In this document: in pieces, positions 47,704 to 58,093 of the stretch | How positions within the stretch are numbered: the first letter of the stretch is position 1 | Layout of the letters: each line of letters opens with the position of its first letter | Program-made: the position numbers and the translations under genes | Notes under the pieces: generated by a model | What the model was told of the DNA's origin: nothing | Seen by the model: the letters and a program-made list of their open reading frames with translations, nothing else | Database searches by the model: none | Source: Paracoccaceae bacterium | GTDB lineage: Bacteria > Pseudomonadota > Alphaproteobacteria > Rhodobacterales > Rhodobacteraceae | Direction: 5' to 3' | Assembly: GCA_947504705.1 (NCBI GenBank) | Contig: CANNIA010000018.1 | Location: forward strand, 1 to 64,000 | DNA: 64,000 nucleotides

Positions 47704-48170
47704 GCCCGGAAGCTGCGCACAACCGTCTCATAGACCGCGCGCTTGAAGGGGACGATGCTTTCCACCATCTCGTCGGCAAGGATCCACCTCCAGGTGGAAA
47801 ACTCGGCGTGTTCGGTTGCGATCTTCACATCCGCGTCCCGCCCCTTGAAGCGGAAGAGGAACCACTTCTGCCTTTGTCCGCGATACTTGCCGCCCCAGAC
47901 CTTGCCCAGCAATTCGGGTGGCAGGTCATATGTCACCCAGCCATGGGTTTTGCCAACGAATTCCACCTTGTCGCGGGTGACGCCGGTTTCTTCCCACAGC
48001 TCGCGATAGGCAGCCTCGCGCGGCTTTTCGTCGCCGTCGATCCCACCCTGCGGCATCTGCCAGGCGGGGGTGGGGTTGTCGATCCGCTGGCCCGCAAAGA
48101 CCATGCCGCGGGAGTCGATCAGAACGACACCGACACAGGGGCGATAGGGCAGGTCTTCCGGGTTGGTCAT
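47691..48170 (-). CDS. rppH: RNA pyrophosphohydrolase
   Basis: A 159-residue Nudix enzyme that removes pyrophosphate from 5'-triphosphate RNA and starts 5'-dependent decay. The Nudix box reads [27 protein letters not shown] and the [17 protein letters not shown] stretch are typical of RppH/YgdP rather than other Nudix families. It is last in the order gpmI-envC-ctpA-rppH. Confidence 0.93.
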   Translation of the reverse strand: MTNPEDLPYRPCVGVVLIDSRGMVFAGQRIDNPTPAWQMPQGGIDGDEKPREAAYRELWEETGVTRDKVEFVGKTHGWVTYDLPPELLGKVWGGKYRGQRQKWFLFRFKGRDADVKIATEHAEFSTWRWILADEMVESIVPFKRAVYETVVRSFRAYLA

Positions 48171-48207
48171 GGGGAAAAGGGGCGGAGTGTTACCCCCACC
48201 CGCTCCT

Positions 48208-49554
48208 TCAGGGGGTCTTGGGGACGATGACCGTCAGCCCTTTGATGATGTCTACGGCATAGGCGAGTTGATAATCCTCGTCCCGCAGCTTGGCGGATTC
48301 CTCGGCCCGGGCAAGCTCATCCTTGTAAAGCTGCTTTTCCTCTTCGGTCATCGAATCATTGGTGATCGCGCCCCGCAGATCGGCTTCCGATGTCCGCTCG
48401 ACGGCCGATTTCTTTTCTTCGATCGCAGCCGGGTCGACGGTGGGCGGAATGGGCTGCTGAACCACGATGTCAGGCGAAATCCCCAAGGCCTGGATCGACC
48501 GGCCCGACGGCGTGTAATAGCGCGCCGTCGTCAGCCGCATCGCGCCATCGCCTTTCAGCGGGATCAGCGTCTGCACCGAACCCTTGCCAAAGCTTTTCGT
48601 GCCAACAACCACGGCGCGGCGCTGGTCCTGCAAGGCCCCCGCGACGATTTCCGAAGCGGAAGCCGAGCCGCCATTGATCAAAAGGACGATGGGCTTGCCC
48701 TCGATCAGGTCACCCGGCGTGGCATTGAACCGCTCGCCGCTGCCAGCAGTGCGACCCCGTGTCGACACAATCTCGCCCGTGTCAAGGAAGGCGTCAACGA
48801 CCGAGATAGCCTCGTTCAGCAGCCCGCCCGGGTTGTTGCGCAGGTCGATCACCACGCCGTCCAGCTTCTCGATCCCGCCCAGTTCTTCCAACCCCTTGGT
48901 CAGGGCTTCCGTCATGCCAGAGGTGGTCTGTTCGTTGAACGTGCTTAGCCGCAGCACGATCGTATGTCCGACCACGCGACCAGTTGCTGCCGTCAACTTG
49001 ATCGCGTCGCGGATGATCGACACGTCAAAGGGCTCGGTCACGCCTTCGCGGACCACGGTGATGATGATTTCCGACCCGATCGGGCCACGCATCTTGTCCA
49101 CGGCCTCGTCCAGCATCATGCCCGAGATCGCCTCGCCGTTCACATGGGTGATGAAGTCGCCCGCCAAGATCCCGGCCTTGTCTGCAGGGGTCCCGTCCAT
49201 CGGCGAGATCACCTTGATAAAGCCTTCTTCCTGCGTCACCTCGATTCCAAGGCCGCCGAATTCGCCTTTGGTATCGACCTGCATCTCGGCAAAGTCTTTG
49301 GCCGAAAGATAGTTGGAATGCGGGTCAAGCGAGGTGAGCATGCCGTTGATCGCAGCGCTGATCAGGTCTTCGGTCGAAACCTCTTCGACATATTGCGCAC
49401 GGATCCGCTCGAACACATCGCCGAACAGATCCAGCTGTTCATAGACTGACGATTCGGCCTGGGCTTCCTGCGCGACAAGAGGGCCGGCAATCTGGGTGAC
49501 CATGATTGCCCCCGAAACCGTACCGACGAGGGCGGAAAACAACATCTTTTTCAT
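48208..49554 (-). CDS. ctpA: Carboxy-terminal processing protease (S41 family)
   Basis: A 448-residue periplasmic protease. It has a signal peptide ([20 protein letters not shown]), a PDZ domain at about 90-170 ([20 protein letters not shown]), and an S41 catalytic core with Ser in [16 protein letters not shown] and Lys in [17 protein letters not shown]. It lies 6 bp after envC, so the two envelope proteins are coexpressed; CtpA-type proteases often control murein hydrolases. Confidence 0.93.
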   Translation of the reverse strand: MKKMLFSALVGTVSGAIMVTQIAGPLVAQEAQAESSVYEQLDLFGDVFERIRAQYVEEVSTEDLISAAINGMLTSLDPHSNYLSAKDFAEMQVDTKGEFGGLGIEVTQEEGFIKVISPMDGTPADKAGILAGDFITHVNGEAISGMMLDEAVDKMRGPIGSEIIITVVREGVTEPFDVSIIRDAIKLTAATGRVVGHTIVLRLSTFNEQTTSGMTEALTKGLEELGGIEKLDGVVIDLRNNPGGLLNEAISVVDAFLDTGEIVSTRGRTAGSGERFNATPGDLIEGKPIVLLINGGSASASEIVAGALQDQRRAVVVGTKSFGKGSVQTLIPLKGDGAMRLTTARYYTPSGRSIQALGISPDIVVQQPIPPTVDPAAIEEKKSAVERTSEADLRGAITNDSMTEEEKQLYKDELARAEESAKLRDEDYQLAYAVDIIKGLTVIVPKTP

Positions 49555-49560
49555 GCGCAG

Positions 49561-50682
49561 TCAGTCTCCTGTGCGGGCCAGCGTCTGGAACCACGGCATC
49601 GGGTCCACGGGCGCGCTGCCCTGTCTAAGTTCCATATAAAGCGTTTCCGTGCCACGCCCGCCAGAGCCATCTGCGGTCGCACCGACGAATTCCTCTGATG
49701 CACTCGCCGTTCCGCCCATCAGACCCAAGGGCGCATTGTTTGCAACGACTTCTCCCACGTCTCCATACAGGACATTCATCCCGGCCAGAACGATCAGATA
49801 GCCATCACCCGGTTCAAGTATCATCACATTTCCGTAGTCAAGCAGCGGTCCGCTGAACCGGATCGTCGCAGGCCAAGGCGCTGTGACCAACGCGCCTGCT
49901 TCGGTGGCAAGTGTGACGCCCGGTCGGCGGGCGCCCGTGGCATCAGCCTCACCCGGTTTACGCAGCACGGTGGCCAGCACCGGCAGGGCCAGATTTCCCT
50001 TGGCGTCGGCAAAACCGGCGGCCGCTTCGGCGCTTGGGGCCAGACCCGATGCAAAGGCATCCAGCGTATCCGCGCTATCCAAAAGCAGCTTCAGCGCTTC
50101 GGGGTCTTCGGTAAACTGCTTGGGCAAGTCGGTCCGCTCCGAGATCGCCTGCGACAGCGCCGTTCGCGCCGTTTGCGCCGCTTCAAGCCCGCGTTCCAGC
50201 GTATCGCCCGCCGAAAGCTGCAGGCTGCGCAGTTCCGCCAGCTCCTGCAGTTCCGCCTTCAGCACCTCGGCCTCGGCCTGCACGGCAGGGGCGACCTCGG
50301 CCAGCACCATGCCCGACCGCGCCGTTCCCAACGCACCATCGGGGTGCAACAGCAACAGCGGCCCCGGATTGGCCTCCATCGTCGCCAGCACCCCCAGAAG
50401 CCGCCCGATCTGGTCCGACTTGGCGTCGAACTCCAGCATCAGCGCGCTTTCCCGCAAAGCCGCACTGCGCAAAGCACTGCGCAAGGCCGAAAGCCCGGTC
50501 TCATAGGCCCGGATCGTCTGGCTAAGGGCCGAGACCCGGTCCTGCGCCGAAGTGGCCGCATCCAGCGCCGCGACGGCTTTTTGCAATTCTGCCGAAGCCC
50601 GCGCCGCTTCATCCACCACAGTCTCGGCCATGGCCGGAAAGGCCAGCAGCACGCAGAAAAGGATCGGGGCCAGTCGGATCAT
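49561..50682 (-). CDS. envC: EnvC-like murein hydrolase activator (degenerate LytM domain)
   Basis: A 373-residue exported protein: signal peptide (MIRLAPILFCVLLAFPAMAE), coiled coil through about residue 220, then a LytM/M23 domain. The catalytic zinc ligands are absent: VLAGM stands where active enzymes have the YAHL-type His, and LYMELRQ replaces the HFE/HLE motif. It should therefore activate amidases, as EnvC does, rather than cut peptidoglycan itself. The start at 50682 is chosen for the signal peptide and overlaps gpmI by 4 bp. Confidence 0.87.
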   Translation of the reverse strand: MIRLAPILFCVLLAFPAMAETVVDEAARASAELQKAVAALDAATSAQDRVSALSQTIRAYETGLSALRSALRSAALRESALMLEFDAKSDQIGRLLGVLATMEANPGPLLLLHPDGALGTARSGMVLAEVAPAVQAEAEVLKAELQELAELRSLQLSAGDTLERGLEAAQTARTALSQAISERTDLPKQFTEDPEALKLLLDSADTLDAFASGLAPSAEAAAGFADAKGNLALPVLATVLRKPGEADATGARRPGVTLATEAGALVTAPWPATIRFSGPLLDYGNVMILEPGDGYLIVLAGMNVLYGDVGEVVANNAPLGLMGGTASASEEFVGATADGSGGRGTETLYMELRQGSAPVDPMPWFQTLARTGD

Positions 50683-52196
50683 GCCAGAAGCGAAACCCCA
50701 GTCATCTCGGCGGGCTGCGGCATCTGCATCAGTTGCAACAGCGTCGGCGCCAGATCGGCCAGCCGCCCGCTGCGCAACCTGGCACCCTGCGGCCCGCCCA
50801 CCAGAATCACTGGCACCGGGTTTGTGGTGTGCGACGTATGCGGGGCCCCCGTCACCGGATCGACCATCACTTCGCAGTTGCCGTGGTCCGCCGTGACGAT
50901 CATCGCCCCGCCCGCCTTTTCCAGCGCCGCCAGCGCCCGGCCAAGCCCCCGGTCCACTGCCTCGCAAGCTTTGATCGCGGCGGGAAGGCTGCCGGTATGG
51001 CCAACCATGTCGGGGTTGGCGTAGTTCACGACGATCAAATCATAGCCCTTTTCAATCGCCTCGACGAACCGATCCGAAACCGCATCCGCGCTCATCTCGG
51101 GCTGCAGATCATAGGTCGCGACCTTGGGCGAAGACGGCATCGCGCGCTCCTCTCCCACATATGGCACCTCGCGGCCGCCGTTCAGGAAGAAGGTGACATG
51201 CGGATACTTCTCGGTCTCTGCCAGCCGGAACTGGGTTTTCCCGTGGTTGGCGACCCATTCGCCGATGGTATTGACCAACACCCGCTTGGGGAAAGCCGAG
51301 CCCATATAGGCGTTGTGGCTGTCGGAGTATTCCACCATCCCCAGCATCACCGACCACTTGGGCCGTGCGCCCGTCTCGAACGCCGAGAACCCCGGATCGC
51401 CCAGCGCCGCCAAAATCTCCCGCGCCCGGTCGGCCCGGAAGTTCAGACAGAAGAGCCCGTCGCCATCCTTGATCCCCGTGTAGCCCGCGATCACGGAAGG
51501 GGCGAGGAACTCATCCGTCTCGCCCTTGGCATAGGAATGGGTCACCGCGCTCGCCGCATCCGGGGCCACTTCGCCCGTCGCCCGCACCATCGCCGCGTAG
51601 GCCCGCGCGACCCGGTCCCAGCGGTTGTCGCGGTCCATCGCCCAATAACGCCCGCAGACGGTGGCGATCTTTGCCCCTGCAGGCATCCCACCCGTCAGCT
51701 GCGCCATGTATCCGGCTGCCGAGGAAGGTGCCACGTCCCGCCCATCAGTAATCGCATGCAGCGCGACCTGCACGCCCAAAGCCGTCAAGGCCTGACAGGC
51801 GGCGATGATGTGGCTGATATGCCCATGCACCCCGCCATCCGAAATCACGCCCATCAGATGCGCGGTCCCGCCCTGCGCCTTCACCTTGTCGGCAAACTCC
51901 ACAATCGCCGGGTTCGCGGCAAAGCTGCCATCTTCCACCGCCAGATCGATCGCGCCCAGATCCATCGCCACCACCCGCCCCGCGCCGATGTTGGTGTGCC
52001 CGACTTCGGAATTCCCCATCTGCCCGCGCGGCAGGCCCACGTCCGGGCCAAAAGTGATCAGCGTCGCATGCGGGCATTCGGCCCAAAGCCGATTGAAATG
52101 CGGCACCTTCGCCTGCGCCGGGGCGCTGGTCGCCGGGTTCGGCCCGATGCCCCAGCCGTCAAGAATGCACAAGACAACGGGTTTCGGGGCGGGCAT
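50679..52196 (-). CDS. gpmI: 2,3-bisphosphoglycerate-independent phosphoglycerate mutase
   Basis: A 505-residue Mn-dependent glycolytic enzyme of the alkaline phosphatase superfamily. LCILDGWGIGPNP gives the first metal Asp, MGNSEVGHTNIGAGR the nucleophile Ser, and MIVTADHGNCEVM and GAPHTSHTTNPVP the remaining metal ligands. It is complete. It heads the gpmI-envC-ctpA-rppH operon typical of Rhodobacteraceae. Confidence 0.95.
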   Translation of the reverse strand: MPAPKPVVLCILDGWGIGPNPATSAPAQAKVPHFNRLWAECPHATLITFGPDVGLPRGQMGNSEVGHTNIGAGRVVAMDLGAIDLAVEDGSFAANPAIVEFADKVKAQGGTAHLMGVISDGGVHGHISHIIAACQALTALGVQVALHAITDGRDVAPSSAAGYMAQLTGGMPAGAKIATVCGRYWAMDRDNRWDRVARAYAAMVRATGEVAPDAASAVTHSYAKGETDEFLAPSVIAGYTGIKDGDGLFCLNFRADRAREILAALGDPGFSAFETGARPKWSVMLGMVEYSDSHNAYMGSAFPKRVLVNTIGEWVANHGKTQFRLAETEKYPHVTFFLNGGREVPYVGEERAMPSSPKVATYDLQPEMSADAVSDRFVEAIEKGYDLIVVNYANPDMVGHTGSLPAAIKACEAVDRGLGRALAALEKAGGAMIVTADHGNCEVMVDPVTGAPHTSHTTNPVPVILVGGPQGARLRSGRLADLAPTLLQLMQMPQPAEMTGVSLLA

Positions 52197-52293
52197 TGGC
52201 GGGTTCCTCTTGCGGTTGACAAAGGTTCTACGCCCTGTGCTGCGCAGGGGCAACCGGGCGCTCATCGCTGGGGACCTTCAGCGAAAGGCGCCG

Positions 52294-53181
52294 TCAGGCC
52301 CGCAAAGCTGCCCGTTCGCGCACCCTTTGCCGCCAGATCGTGAAGATCCCCGCCGCCACCACAATCCCGGCTCCGATCACCACGTTCAGCCGCAAGACCT
52401 CGCCGAACAGGAACAGCCCGATCGCGGCGATGAACACCAGCTGCAGAAAAGCAAATGGCTGCACCGCCGACGCCTCGGCCACCGAATAGCACTTGATCAG
52501 CAGCCAGTGACTTCCCGCCGCCGTGCAGCACAGCATCGCCATCCAGCCCCAATCCGCCGGGCTAATCGCACTCCAATGCGTCAGGCCCAACGGCGTGATC
52601 GCCACCGCGCCCACCACCCCGATCCAGAAAAAGCTGACCGAAGTGCTGTCCTTGCGCGACACATAGCGCGTCAACAGCCCGTAAAGCGCGAACATGAAGG
52701 CCGACGCCAGCGGCAGCAACGCCCAGGGCGAAAACACTGCAAATCCCGGCTTCAGGATGATCAAGACGCCGATGAAACCCACGATGATCGCCGCCCAGCG
52801 CCGCCAGCCGACCTTTTCCCCCAGGATCGGCCCCGACAGTGCCGCGACCAGCAGGGGATAGCAGGTGAAAACCGCATGCGTCTCGATCAGGCCCAGCTTG
52901 ACGAAGCCGACGACGATGATGCTGACCTCGGCCACCAGCAGCAAGCCCCGCGTCATCTGCAACACCGGATGCGCCGTATGTATCGCCGCGCGCAGACCTC
53001 CCGGAGCCCGCGCCGCCATCGCGATGACGAAGGCCGCAAAGAACCAGAACCGGATCATCACCACCATGAAGACGCTGTAATTCGTCCCCAGATGCCGCGA
53101 CAGGCCGTCCTGCACCGCAAAGACCGCGCAGGTCGCGATCATTAGCCAGATGCCCAGCTTGGTGTTCTGAGGGGTGGTCAC
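52294..53181 (-). CDS. EamA/DMT-family transporter 4
   Basis: A ten-helix permease of about 295 residues (KLGIWLMIATCAVFAVQDGL; later SPWALLPLASAFMFALYGLL). The GTG at 53181 has GAGGA five bases upstream and is preferred; a TTG at 53250 would overlap the upstream stop by 4 bp but has no ribosome site. It ends a four-gene run with an isomerase, a kinase and a dehydrogenase, so it probably moves the substrate or product of that pathway. Confidence 0.87.
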   Translation of the reverse strand: MTTPQNTKLGIWLMIATCAVFAVQDGLSRHLGTNYSVFMVVMIRFWFFAAFVIAMAARAPGGLRAAIHTAHPVLQMTRGLLLVAEVSIIVVGFVKLGLIETHAVFTCYPLLVAALSGPILGEKVGWRRWAAIIVGFIGVLIILKPGFAVFSPWALLPLASAFMFALYGLLTRYVSRKDSTSVSFFWIGVVGAVAITPLGLTHWSAISPADWGWMAMLCCTAAGSHWLLIKCYSVAEASAVQPFAFLQLVFIAAIGLFLFGEVLRLNVVIGAGIVVAAGIFTIWRQRVRERAALRA

Positions 53182-53246
53182 TTTGGTCCTCGCAGGATCA
53201 GACGCAATCGCCCTAACACCAGCGTGGGCCGAGGGAAAGGGCGGCT

Positions 53247-54194
53247 TCAAAGCAATTCGCAGCCCTGCCGTTCCAGCACTGCCCGGAACGCCTTTACCCC
53301 TCGCAAAAGCGCCTGATGCTCTAGGTCCACCAACCGCTCGGGCGAAAGCTTCGACTGATCCAACACGATCCGGCCTTCGTCAAAGGGCGGCTCCAGATAC
53401 CGAAAACTGCCCTCGCCCAGCACCACCCCCGGCTGCGGTTCGCGCCCGTCACGAATGCCCGCGCTATAGGCCCAGACGTTTTCAAAGGTAAAGCGCCGCA
53501 GCCCTTGATCCAGCAGCCGTCGGGTGATCCGATCAAGAGGCAGGAACCCCTCACCAACCGGCACCCCGGCCACGGTCAGCCGCCCCGCATGTTCGGGGCG
53601 CACCATCACATGGTCCTTGAAATGCACCGAATGGACATGGGGCAACACTGCCTCCAGCGCCGCCTCGGGGTCCTCCAGCACCATCTGCGAATTGCCGTAG
53701 TCATAAAGGATCTTCAGCGCCGGATGGTCCACCGCCTGAACAATCCGCGCCAGTTCCGGGCCGGTGAAATCCTCATGGTTCTCCAGCACCACGACGACCC
53801 CCAGATCGGCCGCCAAAGCCATCACCTCCGTCAGATCGCGGGTTGTCGCCGCCATCATCTCGGCCACCGTCCCGCCATGCCTTGTATAGGTCCGCAAAGA
53901 CGTGGCCCCCATCCGCGCCGCCACGCGCAAACGCTCGGCCATATGGGCGGGATCGGTGCCCGAGGTATCGACCTCCAGACTGAACCCCAACCCCGTTAGA
54001 TGACCCCGCAACCGGTCCATCCGCCAAGTCTCACGCCCACCAAGATGGCGATAGTCCGGGTTGTTCAGCGACAGGCTTATCCCCCGGAACCCAAGGCTTG
54101 CCGCAAGATCAGCATAGGCCACGCAATCAAACCCCGGCTTGTGGGCGAAATGGTGCCACAGGCTGAAACTGTGGATCGTCGGTTCAACCTGCAT
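53247..54194 (-). CDS. Sugar phosphate isomerase/epimerase (AP endonuclease family 2 TIM barrel)
   Basis: A 315-residue TIM-barrel protein. Motifs include FRGISLSLNNPDY, VVVLENHEDFTGPELARIVQ (the metal Glu region), ILYDYGNSQMV and HVHSVHFKDHVMV (metal His/Asp region), as in xylose isomerase-like epimerases. The substrate is unknown. It overlaps the kinase gene upstream by 11 bp. The start at 54194 is taken because the upstream frame is inside that gene and not conserved. Confidence 0.83.
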   Translation of the reverse strand: MQVEPTIHSFSLWHHFAHKPGFDCVAYADLAASLGFRGISLSLNNPDYRHLGGRETWRMDRLRGHLTGLGFSLEVDTSGTDPAHMAERLRVAARMGATSLRTYTRHGGTVAEMMAATTRDLTEVMALAADLGVVVVLENHEDFTGPELARIVQAVDHPALKILYDYGNSQMVLEDPEAALEAVLPHVHSVHFKDHVMVRPEHAGRLTVAGVPVGEGFLPLDRITRRLLDQGLRRFTFENVWAYSAGIRDGREPQPGVVLGEGSFRYLEPPFDEGRIVLDQSKLSPERLVDLEHQALLRGVKAFRAVLERQGCELL

Positions 54195-55041
54195 CGCGCC
54201 GCCCCATATACTCAAGTTCCGCAGCCCAAGCCCGGACATAGCGCTCCCGCACCTCCGCTTCCGGTCGGGTTTCCGACCGCCAAAGGCAATAGCCCGCGAA
54301 CCGCCAAGAGTAATATGGCCGCAGCACCCGATACCGCGCCTTCAGGTCAGGCCGCCCAAGCGCCGCCCAGAAACCGGCCTCTTCCGCAGCCGTCAGTTCC
54401 GCATGCAGGTTCAGAACCTGAAACGCTGGCGACAGGAAACTGTAGATATCCTCCGCCGAATCCCCCGCCGCCGGACATTGCCAATCGATGATCCGCAAGC
54501 CCGCGCCTTGGCCGATCAGGTTCGACGCCCCAAGATCGGTATGGATCAACGACAGCCTTTCCGGCGCGGGAACGGCCGCCGACACAGGCCGAGCAGCACC
54601 GGGGCTGGCCTTGCAACGGGCGAACAGCGCATCCCCCTCGGCCAAAATCCCCTCCGGCTCCAACGGCACCCGGCGAAAGCCCTTCGGATCAGCGGCCTCC
54701 TTCAGCCGCAACAACCGCGCCACATCCGCGACGCCGACCTCCCACTGCGCGCCCTCGACAAAGGCATAAGCCATCAGCGCCTGATCCGGCCAATACCCCA
54801 ATAGTCTCGGAGCCACGCCCAAAGGTCCCAAAATCTCCAACGCCCGCGCCTCATCGGCGGGCAGGTTCGGGAACAAGGTGCCCGTGGTCGCCGGCATGAA
54901 CCGCTTCAGGACCATCCGCAGCGCGCCCGTGGTCACATCCAGAACCTCATTCTGATAGCCCCCTTTGAGCGAGCGAACTGAGACCGACCCCTGCCAAAGG
55001 CCCACGGTCCGCAGGAAAGCTTCGACCTCAGGCCCTGTCAC
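54184..55041 (-). CDS. Aminoglycoside phosphotransferase-fold kinase
   Basis: 285 residues of the APH/choline-kinase fold. The catalytic loop is LIHTDLGASNLI (HxDxxxxN) and the metal Asp lies in RIIDWQCPAAGD. The N-lobe Lys is in RMVLKRFM. The likely substrate is a small polar alcohol or sugar. The start is a GTG that overlaps the dehydrogenase stop by 4 bp. Operon context, not homology, argues for a metabolic kinase rather than antibiotic resistance. Confidence 0.82.
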   Translation of the reverse strand: MTGPEVEAFLRTVGLWQGSVSVRSLKGGYQNEVLDVTTGALRMVLKRFMPATTGTLFPNLPADEARALEILGPLGVAPRLLGYWPDQALMAYAFVEGAQWEVGVADVARLLRLKEAADPKGFRRVPLEPEGILAEGDALFARCKASPGAARPVSAAVPAPERLSLIHTDLGASNLIGQGAGLRIIDWQCPAAGDSAEDIYSFLSPAFQVLNLHAELTAAEEAGFWAALGRPDLKARYRVLRPYYSWRFAGYCLWRSETRPEAEVRERYVRAWAAELEYMGRRDAG

Positions 55042-56036
55042 GCAAACCCCCGCAGGCGCGCCAGCAGGTCGGCGTCAATCTCCAACCCCTCACGGCTGAA
55101 CCGGGCGATGTTCGCCACCCGCCGCGCATTCGGCAAGCGCGCGCCTTCCTGTTCCGTGATCGAGGCGACCAGCCGCGCCACCGTCGCGTCAAACGTGCCC
55201 CCCGACAGCGCGCCGGGATCGAACGCCACGAAAAACTGCCCGTTGTCGATGGGCCGCCCGTCGTTGTCGGTAAACGACCCCTGCTCCGGCCCCAGCTTGC
55301 CCCCGGCCAAAGCCGCACACAGCACCTCGACCAGAAGCCCGATGGAAAACCCCTTGGCCCCACCGGCAGGGGCCATCGACCCCGCCAGCCCGGCCTGCGG
55401 GTCCGTCGTCGGCTGCCCCGCAGCATCCAGCGCCCAGCCCAGCGGGATCGGCTTCCCCGCCTCTGCCGCCCGCTTCACCGCCGTCCAGGCCACCGCCGTC
55501 GCCGATTGATCCACCAGAAACGCGATCTCTCCACCGGGGGCAGGCACCGCATAGGAAATCGGATTGGTCCCAATCACCGGCCGCGACCCACCGACCGGAG
55601 CCACCGTCGGCACCGCATTCGTCGCCCCAATCGCGAACAGCCCCGTGCGGGCCAAGACCCCCGTATGATACCCCAAAGTCGCCGCGTTATAGGAATTGTG
55701 AACCCCCATCACCGCGACCCCCATAGCCCTCGCCGCCGGGATCAGCCGGGAAAACCCCGCCTCGATCGCCGGATGGGCAAACCCATGCCGCGCATCGACG
55801 CGTAAGGCCGCAGGCGAGATCTCGGTGACCTCGGGGGTGACCTTGCCGTCCACCTTTCCCGACCGGAGATGCTCGCAATAATACTGCAGCCAGTAGAACC
55901 CATGCCCCTCCAGCCCCGAAAGCTCGGTGTCCAGAATACCTTCCGTGAAATACCCCGCATGGGCAGGCAATAGCCCCGCCCCGGTCAGGGCGTCCCGGAT
56001 CAGCGCGCGGGCATCAGTCACCGAAAGACGGGGCAT
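55038..56036 (-). CDS. Ldh-family NAD(P)-dependent oxidoreductase (malate/lactate/sulfolactate type)
   Basis: A 332-residue enzyme of the Ldh_2 family. It has an N-terminal helical part ([20 protein letters not shown]), [20 protein letters not shown] with the catalytic His region, and [20 protein letters not shown]. Members reduce malate, sulfolactate, ureidoglycolate or delta-1-piperideine-2-carboxylate. The substrate cannot be picked by eye. It is first in the operon with the kinase, isomerase and permease. Confidence 0.86.
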   Translation of the reverse strand: MPRLSVTDARALIRDALTGAGLLPAHAGYFTEGILDTELSGLEGHGFYWLQYYCEHLRSGKVDGKVTPEVTEISPAALRVDARHGFAHPAIEAGFSRLIPAARAMGVAVMGVHNSYNAATLGYHTGVLARTGLFAIGATNAVPTVAPVGGSRPVIGTNPISYAVPAPGGEIAFLVDQSATAVAWTAVKRAAEAGKPIPLGWALDAAGQPTTDPQAGLAGSMAPAGGAKGFSIGLLVEVLCAALAGGKLGPEQGSFTDNDGRPIDNGQFFVAFDPGALSGGTFDATVARLVASITEQEGARLPNARRVANIARFSREGLEIDADLLARLRGFA

Positions 56037-56195
56037 CGGGCAATCCTCGGACTTGGAACCTTGGCGCAGTCTTGGCAAGCCCGGCCCCCGCGTCTGAGCC
56101 GCGACCGACACGCCTTGTCGTTCAAGACACCCTCCCCGTCGCTGCCCCTATCGACGCCGCCCGCTTGGCCCGCTATGCCCACGCGGGGGGCAGGG

Positions 56196-57656
56196 ATGAC
56201 CGACAAGACTTCAGCACGCATCATGATCCAGGGCGCGGGCTCCAACGTGGGCAAGTCGCTGCTGGTCGCGGGGCTTTGCCGGCTGTTCACCCGTCAGGGA
56301 ATGACCGTCCGCCCGTTCAAGCCGCAGAACATGTCGAACAACGCCGCAGTGGCGGTGGGAGGCGAAATCGGCCGCGCCCAGGCCCTGCAAGCCCGCGCTT
56401 GCGGTGTCTCCCCGCATGTCGACATGAACCCCGTCCTGCTGAAACCCGAGTCCGAGACCGGCGCGCAGGTCATCGTCCAAGGCAAACGCCTTACCACGGT
56501 CAAAGCCCGCGACTATGCCGCGCTGAAACCCTCGCTGATGACCCCTGTTCTGGAAAGCTTCCACCGCCTGCAAGCCCAAGCCGACCTTGTCATCGTCGAA
56601 GGCGCAGGCAGCCCGGCGGAGGTGAACCTTCGCGCCAATGACATCGCCAACATGGGCTTTGCCCGCGCCTCGCAAACCCCGGTGATCCTGACCGGAGACA
56701 TCGACCGGGGCGGAGTGATCGCGCAACTGGTCGGCACGCAGGCCGTCCTCGACCCCGAAGACGCTGCGATGATCAAGGGCTTCCTGATCAACAAGTTCCG
56801 TGGCGATCTCCGGCTTTTCGACGACGGCTACCGCCTGATTGAGGCCCGCACCGGCTGGCAAGGCCTTGGCGTCATCCCGTGGTTCCCCAATGCCCACCGC
56901 CTTCCGGCGGAAGACGCCGCCGACCTTGGCGGGTCCAAAGGAACGGGCAAGTTCCTGATCGCCGTCCCCCACCTGAACCGCATCGCGAATTTCGACGACC
57001 TCGACCCCCTGGCCCAGGAACCCGGCGTCACGCTAAGGATCATCAAACCCGGCCAGCCCATCCCAACCGAAGCTGACCTCATCATCCTCCCCGGTAGCAA
57101 AGCCACCATCGCCGACCTTGCGCATTTCCGCGCCCAAGGCTGGGACATCGACCTTCAGGCCGCAATGCGCCGGGGCGCAAAGGTCCTTGGCCTCTGCGGC
57201 GGCTACCAGATGCTTGGACGCGAAATCGCCGACCCTGACGGCATCGAAGGCCGCCCTTCCTCCGTCCCCGGCCTTGGCCTTCTGGACCTAGCCACCACCA
57301 TGACCCCCGACAAACGCGTGACCGAGACCGAGGCGCTGCACCCTGCCTCAAACACCCGCGTCAAAGGCTACGAAATCCACCTTGGCCGCACCGAAGGCCC
57401 CGACCGTGCCCGCCCGATGTTCACCGTGAACGGCCAACCCGAAGGCGCCATCCGCCAGGACGGCCGCGTGATGGGCAGCTACCTTCACGGCATGTTCACC
57501 GAAGACCCCTTCCGCCGCGCCTTCCTTGCCAGCCTTGGCGCAACCCCCGGCAATGAAAGCTATGACGTCACAGTCGATGAGACGCTCGACGCCCTCGCCG
57601 ACCACCTTGCCACCCATGTCGACTGCGCGTGCCTCCTTACCCTCGCCCATTCCTGA
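56196..57656 (+). CDS. cobQ: Cobyric acid synthase
   Basis: A 486-residue glutamine amidotransferase adding four amides to adenosylcobyrinic diamide. The N-terminal dethiobiotin-synthetase-like domain has [20 protein letters not shown] and PQNMSNNA. The C-terminal class I amidotransferase domain has the Cys in [12 protein letters not shown] and the His in GSYLHGMFT. The start at 56196 ([10 protein letters not shown]) is standard. The upstream 159 bp show no recognisable cobalamin riboswitch. Confidence 0.95.
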   Translation: MTDKTSARIMIQGAGSNVGKSLLVAGLCRLFTRQGMTVRPFKPQNMSNNAAVAVGGEIGRAQALQARACGVSPHVDMNPVLLKPESETGAQVIVQGKRLTTVKARDYAALKPSLMTPVLESFHRLQAQADLVIVEGAGSPAEVNLRANDIANMGFARASQTPVILTGDIDRGGVIAQLVGTQAVLDPEDAAMIKGFLINKFRGDLRLFDDGYRLIEARTGWQGLGVIPWFPNAHRLPAEDAADLGGSKGTGKFLIAVPHLNRIANFDDLDPLAQEPGVTLRIIKPGQPIPTEADLIILPGSKATIADLAHFRAQGWDIDLQAAMRRGAKVLGLCGGYQMLGREIADPDGIEGRPSSVPGLGLLDLATTMTPDKRVTETEALHPASNTRVKGYEIHLGRTEGPDRARPMFTVNGQPEGAIRQDGRVMGSYLHGMFTEDPFRRAFLASLGATPGNESYDVTVDETLDALADHLATHVDCACLLTLAHS

Positions 57657-58084
57657 ACGCCCGCCTTACCCACCCCCCGCACCTCCAGCACCCGGATCCG
57701 CACTCATGTCAGGGTGGTCGAGGACCTTGGCCCCCACCTCACCTCCCCACCCAACTTGCCACCCGCCAGCTTGACCTGATCGCCGCCGCCTTGGCGACCG
57801 GGCATCACGACCTCCTGACCGCCACCCTCCAGCCCCTGATGGGCCAGTCAGCCGAGAGCCAATGGACAACCCTCCGCCCCGTCCTGCTGGATGTGCTGCG
57901 TGAGCCGACCGACCCCAAAACCCACCGCCCCCGCCGCCACCTGCGCCTGCCCCAAGGCCTGACAATCACAAGGGAGCCAACGCCCACCGGTTGGCTCCTG
58001 CGCTTCAGCGGGCCACAGGCGAGGTCTGGCGGCCTGATCGACGACGTGCTGGACAAGGTGGAGGAATGGTTTGGCAGGGGATAA
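57629..58084 (+). CDS. Hypothetical ORF or gene remnant
   Basis: 151 codons open, overlapping the cobQ end by 28 bp. The first 45 residues are Pro-rich and look non-coding. The last about 100 ([19 protein letters not shown], then [19 protein letters not shown] and [17 protein letters not shown]) have plausible protein character and a faint likeness to the C-terminus of ParB/RepB partition proteins. No good start with a ribosome site is present near position 57750, so it may be a truncated gene. If it is not coding, 57657-58093 is an empty 437-bp gap. Confidence 0.35.
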   Translation: MPPYPRPFLNARLTHPPHLQHPDPHSCQGGRGPWPPPHLPTQLATRQLDLIAAALATGHHDLLTATLQPLMGQSAESQWTTLRPVLLDVLREPTDPKTHRPRRHLRLPQGLTITREPTPTGWLLRFSGPQARSGGLIDDVLDKVEEWFGRG

Positions 58085-58093
58085 GTGCGAATT

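Noticed and set aside
54184-55041. Antibiotic-resistance phosphotransferase
   Set aside because: Embedded by overlap in a metabolic-looking operon; the APH fold alone does not indicate resistance.
56037-56195. Cobalamin riboswitch before cobQ
   Set aside because: The 159-bp gap lacks the conserved B12-box and enough length for the element.
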